Assembly (NCBI RefSeq): GCF_051020955.1
Contig: NC_135013.1
Location: 36,161,302 to 36,225,301, forward strand
DNA length: 64,000 nucleotides
Direction of reading: 5' to 3'
Source of the DNA: Megalopta genalis
Lineage: Eukaryota; Arthropoda; Insecta; Hymenoptera; Halictidae
Shown here one piece after another: positions 11,398 to 21,885 of the stretch (position 1 is its first letter; the number at the start of each line of letters is the position of its first letter). Position numbers and translations under genes: made by a program. The notes beneath the pieces were generated by a model. The model saw only the letters and a program-made list of their open reading frames with translations, did no database searches and was not told the origin of the DNA.

Positions 11398-13095
11398 TTT
11401 GCTCGCGCTGTCCGGCCCGAGGCACGGCACCAGGCAGTTATGGCGTGGTCGTCGGGGTATCGTACGTAGGCTGTCCTCGTCGCGGACGTAGTAGCCGTGT
11501 CATCGTCTTGCTCGCCGGGTGACGATCGTAGTAGTCGTTACCGTATTTCCACGTAGTTGGGGCACGCAGAAGCTCGCACCGCGTATTGATCGCGCTGGAT
11601 GCTGCCGGCCCGCTGTCGTTGCTCGACTACCCGGATACCTTTTACCTTCTACCTTCTAACTTCTACCTGCCGCCGCCGTCGCCGCCGTTTTTGCTACATT
11701 CGTTGCAACGGCTGTCTTCGCGATTCGCGGCAGATCCGGTCCTTCTAGTCCAGTCTAGTCTCGACCACGACCGCAACCACGACCGCGACCGTATCGAGGA
11801 AACCGATAGGATCTCCCTAGGTCCCTGCTTCTCGCTCTCCTTTCTCCTCTTTACGATTTTTACGATTTTTACGATTTTTACGATTTATACGAGTCGCGCG
11901 GAGGCGGTTAGTTTTTCACGATCGCGCGAAACCGTCCGGCACGGGACGATATCGCGTACCGAAACACCCGTGCGATCGGTCGTCCAATTATCCGGCGAAG
12001 CGTTACCGGGCAAAATAGCAACGTCCGCGCGACGAGGGTGCGGGTGCGGGTGCGATCGGGCGGGGCAGGGCGCGGCGGTGCGGAGAAGAACGGAAGAAAA
12101 CGCGCGTGGAACGGAGGCAGGAATAAATACTCGTGGAAAACAATGCGTCCATTGTTCGCGAATCGAGGAAAAGGCGGTTCGACGCCTGGATACGCGGCGT
12201 TGCGGCGCGCGAACGCGATAGGACCGCGCGCGGAAATACGTCGCCGCGCGCGCGTTTACGGAAAATCGTTCTCTGCTCCGTCTTACGATCGTCGCGGAGT
12301 AGAATCCGGTGATCGACGGTGAAGAAACGGCGTTGAAAATAGCGACGAGGGGCGGGGCAGGGAAGGGCGCGGCGCGGCTCGGTGAACGGTTATGCGTAAA
12401 AATAGTTTGGTCGCAAGGCTACCGCGGTCGTAAACAACGGACGAGAACCCATGGATCGAGGAGAACGAAAGCAAACGCGCGCGAATCGACTGCCAAGGCC
12501 AACGAACTCGCGACGCGTCGGAGTTCGATCGGACCGGAATCGGACGCTACCGCGGGCGGTTCGCGAACCGAACCCGAACCGATACCGAACCGAAACCGAA
12601 CCGAATGCTCGCGCGAGCAGACGACGCGACGGTGGGAACGTCGCGGACACGGGCGCGCGCGATCCTCGCGTCCGGCGAACGCGGTGCTTCGAAATATAAC
12701 CGCGGACCATAGGGTTCGCGCGGTTCTTCCACGTGGTCGAGACGACCGAACCGTCGCGACCGGTTCGGAAAAAAAATCGTCGCGATCGTGAAAAGAATAT
12801 CCGAAGAAAACCTTCTCCTGTTCCCTATACTCGGGCCGACTCCGCGATTCGATCGTTCGGGCAACGAGGATTCGCCCGCTGCTATCGCCGTTCTCGCCGT
12901 TTCGATCGAGCGCGTACCACGGAGCAGGGCCGAAATTATTATTCGATGAAAAAGGGGGATGAGTCACGGTCGTATGACTCATCCGAGAAACAGATATCGC
13001 CGCGCCGCTCCGCGCCGCGTCGTGTCCCGTAATCGGTGCCGTAACCGGAATCTTTCTAGAAAAGTTTTCTTTCCGCTCCGTTGGGTTTCGCGCGT

Positions 13096-13160
<65 letters not shown>

Positions 13161-14425
13161 AAATTACAAAATCTTCGAAAGATTTTCGCGTACCGAATCG
13201 AATAAACCGAGCAGATGCTCCGAGGTTTACCGTGCAACGGTTCAACGGACGCGAGAAACGACCTCGACAACTTCGATCGGGGTCTCTGGCACGGCTGTTC
13301 GACGCGAAAATATCGTTCCCGTTGGTAACTGTGCTATCCTACTCGACGCGGATCGCGAGACGGAGCGGGAAAGAAAAGGAAAGGAAAGGAAGAGAAGGGA
13401 AGGGAAACTCGAAAATACTCCGGTTTATTTCGTAGATTCCATAGATAGAACCGCGAGAATATGCCGCGAATTTGGCAAGCATTTTGTTCGCTTCGAGGAA
13501 GCTCGACGACCTTTCGCGCGAGATTCGATCGGCTCGTACACGGTGGTTAAATTATTCGACGGTCGACGAACTCCGTTCGGATATTCGAATTCCGCGAGAC
13601 GGCACGAGAACGGAATCTTTCGAGCCCGCGTGCTCCGCTCTCGACGACCGTTCCGTTCGCGATCTTTCGCGATCGATGGGTCGGGCCCCGAACCCTGAAC
13701 CCTGAACCCGGTATCCCGAGTCACGAGCGAATTCGTCGTATCTCTCGGCGTACTCGTCGCGCGATAAGCCTCGATTTCTCGTAGCCGTCGAATTCGTTGC
13801 CGCGACGTCCGGTCGCCGCATGGACGCGCTATTACTTTCGAACGCGTTTCATCGTCGCTCGACGATGCGAACCGAAGACACCCGCCATCGAGGTGGCCGA
13901 TTTTCGGTGACCGCGTTTTCCGCGTCTTTCCGACCGCGACGCGTCCACCTAAAACCGTCGTGGTTCGTCGAGGTCGGCGGAAACCGAGATCGGACGAGCG
14001 CGGACGAAACGAAACGGAGAAAGAGTGGGCCGATCCCGAACGAGGAACGCGTCGACGGCGACTCGCGGAGGTCGGTGGCCGGCCTACCTCAACGTATCGA
14101 CACGCGATACCGCACATGTCGGCCACCGGTTTAACACGTGTGCGACTGTGCGAACGCGCTACAGAGAGTTCACCTTCTTCGGCGTCGCTGCCGCCGTTGC
14201 TACTCGCTCTCCTACGTAGCGTCGCGACCCGAAACGTTTCCGTGCGAACGTGCAACGGCGTAAACTGTAAACTGTAAATTGTAAATTGTAAACTGCAATC
14301 GTTTCGGGCTGTGCCTCTCTTCCTCCCTATCCGTCGCGTTTCTCTTTCGCGACATCTTCGTCGGGAGCGCGCCGAGAAAAGGGAACGAGCCCAACCGGTC
14401 GATGGACGATTACGTCTCGAGCACC

Positions 14426-14460
<35 letters not shown>

Positions 14461-15699
14461 AGCCCTCTTCTCTCGAATACTCGAATCGATCGGGCTTTCG
14501 ACGAGAGATGCCGGCGGCGCGCAGCGTACGAACGCTTCGGGCGTCTAGGAAAGCGCGCGTTACGCCCGCGAACGCGATCGCGGAGGACGAACGCGCGATC
14601 TCTCGCCGCCTTTCGTTCGCCGTCCGTCGCTCGGTGCAACGAACCCCCGCGACGAAACGAATTTCTCGTTGCCGAGGAATGTCAGCGTCGCCCGTGCGGA
14701 GTCTTTCAGACGTTCCACCGCGATAAGATAAGCAGTAATAAGGTTCAATTGGAAGATTAATTAATTAAGAGCCGCGGTAAAGGGGATAAATTGGGTACAT
14801 TGCAGCGGTATGCAGGCGCGGTGCGTGCGTGCGTGCGTGCGTGCGCGCCGAGTTTCGTTCGTCCGCGCTCGCGTCCAACCGATCGACCGACCGCTGTGCG
14901 GATAAACGGATAAACGGACGCGCGAAAGCCGAGAGAACGCGAGCCCGCGTTTTAAAAACCGACGGTACGAACGCGCAGCCGACGCGATCAAGATTCGTGC
15001 CGCGTTCGTTCTCGATCCCGATCGATGAAACGAATCTACCCGCGAGAGACCGGGACGGCCCGTGCACGGACGCGTCGTAATTCGGTTAAAGGTTGATCTC
15101 GTTACGGGCGGGCTCCGATTCTACGTACGCGCGTATAGCAGCCGCGCGCCGGAGCGGTACCGCGCACCGGTTCGCCGGTACCGTTCGATTCGATTCGCTC
15201 TCGCTCCATCGGTCGGAGTCGGGCAATTTCGATCGGAGCAGCGAGTCGCCCTCGCGCGATACGTACGAATAGATTGCTCGGCGAGATTCGCGCGGCGATT
15301 CAGCCGGCGAGCAATTTCTCCCCGCGAATCGTACTCTTCCGAACGGTTCGCGCGACCCATCCGGTTCGAAATCGAATTATTCGAATTCGAATACGAATAT
15401 CGATATCAACTTAAAACGTAGGAAAAAGAAAGAATCCGTTGGCCGCGTCCGTCGATGGAAGAGGAACGAACGGAATCGAACCATCTCGAACCGCGGAGGA
15501 ACGATCGCGCGAAATTCCTAGAATAATTTCCGTTGGATTCCGGTATGGCAGCGAAAGTCAAAGGTTAAACGACCCCGGCATTCCCGAAACGAGCATCGTT
15601 CGCGAAGGGAACCGACTCGAATTAGCCCACGCCGTGGAAGCAGAGAGGAGCGTCTCCGGAGGAGAATGAGAGAGGGAGAGAAAGAGGCGGGGGGAGAAG

Positions 15700-15737
<38 letters not shown>

Positions 15738-18700
15738 AGCCTCGATCGGTCGGGCGTTGAAAATCAAGATTCTCGGGCCAAGAGAGCAACTCGCGACGCG
15801 ACACGCTTCCTTTCGGTTCGTCCGTATTTTCGTTCGTTCCCGGTCCAACCGCGACGATTCTTCGCGCGGCGTTCGTTCGATTCCGTCTCGTTCTACGATC
15901 GGCGCGCTTCTCTTTGTTCGCGGGCGCGGGAGATAGGCGCGATCGCGACACCAGAGGTCTTCGCGCGCTATTTTAAGAACCGGCTGCCCCCGCGTTCGTT
16001 TCACCGATTTTATTTCTGCCGCGATACCAAACTCGAGCGGCGAGACGGCTTTACGCTGTTCGCGTCTCGGGCAGCTCGCCGCCGCGTCGGAAAAATCGAA
16101 ACGGTTCGGGAAGACCCGCGAGATTTTATATCGAATATCGAGAACGTGACAAATAAACGCGACAACGATGACGATAACGATAACGAGACGAAGATACGCG
16201 TTCGTAACACCGATATCACCGTTTCGTACGAGAAATATGCGAAATATACTTTGTTCATGTACTCGGATCACGTGGTCTACATGAACGAAATTTGCATCAA
16301 CGTCGGCGACGGTCGAAGTGGACGAAAAATCGACGAAAAGAGAAGAGCGAAGAAAACGACGAGAACACGGACGCGCGACGGTTTCGTTCGAACCGGCGAA
16401 AACGAATCGAATTACGCGGTCGCGGCGTTTTTCCTGGCAGCTCGCGCAACGACGACCGCGCGTACAAATTGCACGGTTTCGATCGGTCGTTTTCGTTGTC
16501 TCGGTCCTTGCCCTTGCCCTTGCCCTTACCCTGGAATCCGCCTAGGTCGAAGACGCGACGCGACGCGAAGATGCCCCTGTTTCGGGTCGACGAAGAAACA
16601 ACGAAGCGCGAAAAGCGGATCGATGCCATCGACGCGTCGATCGTTCGGCGAGGGAAACGTGTTGCACGCTCGAAACGAGCGATCGGTTCCGCTGCTGGAA
16701 GAGCGTACGGCGCGCGCTTCGATAACCTTCCGAAAACTTGTCAAAAGTATTCCGAACCGTCCGTTTTACGCGTCCGTTGCGTCGTTTCCCGTTCCGACGC
16801 GGCGCCGGTCGCGTCGAGAGTCGATCGCTCGGAAAGTGTAATTCGGCGACGGCGCGCGACGGGCAATCGCGGACGTACCTGGTCGCGCGCACCCAGCTTC
16901 CGTCTCTTCGAACGCCTTCGAACGCTTTTAAACGCCTTTAAACGCGGAACACGCCCAGCCTCCTCTCTTCGATCGCAGTTGGCGCGCGCGGTTGGAGCAC
17001 CGTGTAACGGGATCCGTAATATCGGTGGTATCGCGTTACAGATTGCCGGTACGTTGTATCGCGCCGACGCGTTACGGCGCGTTACGGCGCGTTACGGCGC
17101 GTTACGGCGCGTTTACGAAAGCCTTCCGAGGGCGATGCCGGATCGCCGCGGTCGGGTCTCCGGTTATCCGACGACGAGCGTACGCGATTCGATCGTTGAA
17201 CGATCTATGCGCGTCGCGACTAGCTTTCGGAAAACCGTATACGTATAGGTGTAGCAACGAATATAGGCGCGCGCGTGCGTGCGCGCGATGCCGTCTTCGC
17301 GTCGTTCACCGTTATTTGCTATCGGAACGACGGGCGATGCTAACTGGGACGTGCAAATCGGTTTCGCCGTAACAATGTCGTTGAAAACAGCCCCTCCGAA
17401 AGCATCGATCGAGGGAATTCTCGCCGAAAATTCGAATCGCGAGATATCGAAATTGCGTGGGCGCAAATCTAGAATCTAGAATCTAGAATCTAGAATCTAG
17501 AATCTAGAGCCTCGTGAAAGTTCAAATTGAAGTCTGCTGGCTGCTGGTTGGGCATTGGAGCGCGCGTCGCGTCGCGCCAAGTTGTTTTCCATCGGTAGCC
17601 ACGGGTAGCGCAGCGCTATAGCGGCGCGACGCGGTTTCCGCTCGGGGATCGGTTCTCCTTCGATCGCTATATAAAGCAGGCTACGTTCGATTCGGCCCTG
17701 GTTCGGTCGCCGTTCGTTCGGTTTATGTCGTTCCTATCGCGTACCATGAATACCGATTTACCCGTCACCCGCGCGGATCCGATCCCGATCCTTTTTCTCC
17801 GCTCGCGTCCCCGCTATCCCCACCATCCCCTTCTCCCGCGTCTATCTCGGATCCGACAATGGCAATGGCGATGGCAACGGCGATGGCGCGGCGGTTCGCG
17901 CCGTCTACAGCGTGCCCCGGTCGTGCAACAAGTTTCGTTTCCCGCGGAAGTTGGCGCGAATACGAAGCGAGATTCTCGCGTAGGACCTGGGATATTTTCT
18001 CGATTTAGAAATTTCTCGAGCGCGTTCCGTTCCGTTCTTTCGCGAACGTGTTCGACCGGAAGAGCGCGGATGCTGAAATTCGACGCGAACGAACGGAGTT
18101 CCGCTCGTCGAGGTCGTCGGTATTCGTCGGTCGAAACGGTCGAAACGATCGAAACAGCGAACAAAAAATATCCGATATCGTTGCGCGTACACGGTTTCTT
18201 ATTTATGGCAATTGGCACGCTGCGAGAGACGAATGATTTCGAAGGAAGTAATTCGAAGCTCTCGGTAATGGGTTGGGCTGGGTCAGGATTTAACGAGCCA
18301 TGAAACCGTGGAACGAACCGTGTCGCAGGATTCTCTGTGGAGGACGCGCGCGAGATGGACAGACGATAGAGAGGCTCTCTCTCTCTCTCTCTCTCTGTCG
18401 CACACGCGATCGGTCTCTCGTCGATGAAAATAAAACGATCGGATGGAACTCGTTCGGGTCGATCCGTCCGAGCTGGACAGATACGTTCCGCGTTTCGCGA
18501 GTTACTCGTTTAAGCGTTCGCGATTAAGTTATCATCGCGGTTCGGCCGTGCGACCGAATTGCACAATCGATCGATCGTTCGAATCGTTTAATGTATCTTC
18601 GTGCGACGAATCGCGTGGGATCGACCTCGCTGGCTCGCGGTAGCTCTCTCGCCTTCGGAGGTCGTCGTCGGATCGTTTCGAGGACCATTTCTCGTTTCGC

Positions 18701-19580
18701 GACGAGAACGGAGGAAAAGAAAAAGAGAAAGCGAACGGAAAAAAGTAACGAAGAACGAGATGAGAGAAAAATGAAAAAAGTCGAAGAGCGAACAACGAAC
18801 GAAGACCGCGACCATCGAACGATATATCGCCGACTCGAGCGAATTCGAGAGAAACGATTTCGCGCCTACGATAATTTCACATCGGCCCCGTCCCCGACGA
18901 TCCCCCGATCGGCTAGCGTGCCAAATTACGCGATCGCGCTGGTTCGCGTACAGTCTGCGCGAAATTACGTTCGAAAGACTTTCGATGCCACGAGTTACCG
19001 AACTACGGACCACGATGCGGGCCACTCGCGGATCCAGGTTCGTTCACCGATCGGTTTACGAAACGCACGGCTGACTCGAGCCGGGCAGGGTGGCGGGGGA
19101 AATGCGCGGCTACTTCGCGCTTGAGGCAGGTCGGTCGCTTTAAATCACCGGAAACGCGCAGGTAGAGAACACGCGGCCGAACCTCGTGGGTCCCCCGACC
19201 CCCTCCTCGACCCCTGTCCGACCCTTCTCCGACCCACCGCACCTCGCGACTCTCGCCGCCTTCGACCGTCCGGCCGACCGTGGTCTCTCTTCTCGGCTCC
19301 GTGGACCTTTCGAAAAAAAACAGTTTCGTGCAAAATACCTTGTCGAAAACGAAAATATGTAGCTCGCTGCGCGCGAGGATCCGCGATCGTTGCAACATTC
19401 CACCTTGGTTTTTCCGTAACCGGTTAGCTGTTGCGATATCTTCGAAAACCGTGCAAATTGTAAATTACCGTATTGTACCGTATACGCGCTCGTCAAAAAC
19501 AGTTGACCGATAAAAATGCTTTCCCATGTTGCGATCGAAGAAATCTCGCGGCTGGGGATTCGATAGCACGGCACGCGATG

Positions 19581-19633
<53 letters not shown>

Positions 19634-21823
19634 CGCGCGCGACCTCGATCGAATTTACCGGCGTTTTCCGCGACGGGATCCGCTTTCTCTCGTTACTACG
19701 GCGTCGCGGATGTATAATACTTATGCTCGATGCAGCACCAAAAAATATCTCGGCACGCGGCACGGGCTCTTATCGGAAAGGTGCAAACGCGATTCCCTTC
19801 TTCGCAGGGACCGCGCGCACGGCACGCGGCATCGACGCGCCGCGTCGCTCCTCTCTCCTCTCCTTTCCGCGCGATGCAATTATAACGCGTCGCTTTCGTA
19901 GTCGACTTTTCGTGCACGGTACGCGTCGCGGACGCCGGTCGCGAGTAAATCGGACCGGAAACGAGTTTAGCGTGCTGGAGAAACGTCGGAAACGATCGAT
20001 TGTCCCGAAACACGCGCAAACGGCTGGCTCGACCAGCGAACTCGGCTAGCGCATGCGCGCCGCGTAAGCTCTTACGCACAAACTCGTCCAACCCTCTGCC
20101 CTCTTTACCGATACGATCGTACGCCGAAAAAACGTCGTCCCGTCGACGCGTTCCCCGCAACTACGATCCTCCGACGAACGCGGGTAGTACGCGGATAGAA
20201 ATTTTCTACGTTGTCCCTCTCGACGAACCAATTTATTCGGAAAGATATCGAATAGCGTTCGTCCAGAAAAATATCAATGAAATACAATTTCTTTTCTCCG
20301 TCTCGTCGAGAAGCTTTCGGTTGTTCGAAGAATCGATACGATTCAAGTCGTTTCCTTGACTCGCGACTCGACCGTGCTCGCCGCAGCGATTTGCCAAGAA
20401 AGCGTAAGAGTCGGACGAGAGAGGATGAGAATTTTACTCAGAACTTTTCGTAACTCTCGTTTCAAAGTGTCGGACCCCGACGTTGCGCGTGTATCCGCGC
20501 CGTTCGAGAGGCGCGCGCTTGCCTTTTCCTTCTCTTCTCCTCTCCTCTTCTCCTCTCTTCCCTTTCCACGCCTTTGTTCCGCGATGGAATGCCAGCTATG
20601 CACTGTTCCAAGGACTCTGGATTATGCTCCAAGAAAAAATTAACGCTTCGCGACGATGTACGCGTTCGAACGTTCGGATGCCGGAAAGAACAAGATTCGA
20701 GAAACGGGAAACGTGGAATGCGAAAGATCGAAACAATTTCTCGTAAATGATCAAACTGCGCGAGAAAGAAGAAACGGGAAACGAGAAACGAGAAACGAGA
20801 AACGAGAAACGATACACCGTGTAGGGTTTACGAGTGTGCAAAGATCGTCGAACGGTTTTACCATTTCCAAACAATTTGCGTAAAGACACGATTTTCAGGC
20901 GCGAACCAAGAAAGATCGGAGAACGAACGGTTCGGAGACGTTTCTAGGTAAAACACGGCCACCGTTCGTACCGGGGCGAAATTGGTCGAGTCGACCAATT
21001 GATTCGGCCCACTCCGCGCGTTATTTATACCCATCTTGGTAATGATTAGTTCAATGGGTACTTCCTCTTTTGTTCCAGTTCTGTCGTTCTACCATTCGAA
21101 CGAGCGGCAATTAGAAAAGTGTTACCGCGATTTTTCATACGGGAGTGGATTCCGCGACGAGACGTCCCGACTCGATTCGCGTACCGGCAGCTCGCCGATC
21201 GCCGATCGCCGATCGACCGCGCCTCGCGCTCCGCATAGAATTATGGTTGATCCGCTGGTTATATCGTTACAGATTTCCTCCGCTGCCAAACGACAATGAC
21301 TTCTGTAATCTCGCCGATCGACGCGCCCATAGTTGCGAACAAAAGTGGGGAATCCAGAAGCAAGTACCGGAAGCGGAGGCGGAGGCGTCAATAACACTCG
21401 GCAATCATGACCGATGAATTACATAAAGTGCAATTGTCTAGCGAGGGGCCGTCGCGTCGTCCCGCGGGATCGTGAGACGCGCGTATGCCGAATTTATTCT
21501 CGTCGGTGCGAAAAGTCGTCGAAGATCGGAGCTCCGGAGACGATTTCTTCCCGAGTTGGATCGTTGACGCGACAGCCGAACGCCGTAATCGTTACCGAGA
21601 GAATGTTGGAAATCTGTTTCGGAAGCCTCCGACGGCAGGACTGCGACGAGGGAACGCGAGTATTCGAAGCGAGCAGCTCGCCGTACGCCGTTCGTCGTTC
21701 GCCGTCCACCGCGGGCCGTATCGCGTTCGAAATAAATTCGGGCCTCGGGGCGAGCCACCGGCGCGAACGACGCGCGATACGGCCCTTGCGAGCTCTCGCT
21801 TCGATACGAGTACGACGTAAACT

Positions 21824-21885
<62 letters not shown>

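Noticed and set aside
10246..11425. Long open frames of 290-346 codons on the minus strand
   Set aside because: They are Ser/Phe/Arg-rich, run through TC microsatellites and overlap equally long frames on the other strand. They are by-products of CpG-rich, stop-poor DNA; no splice logic or domain is visible.
13425..14639. 404-codon minus-strand frame
   Set aside because: Arg/Ser-dominated, reads through a GA microsatellite, no recognisable motif, and competes with open frames on the plus strand.
15666..17248. Plus-strand frames of 391 and 318 codons
   Set aside because: They overlap each other in different frames and start inside a GA tract; composition mirrors the local CpG bias.
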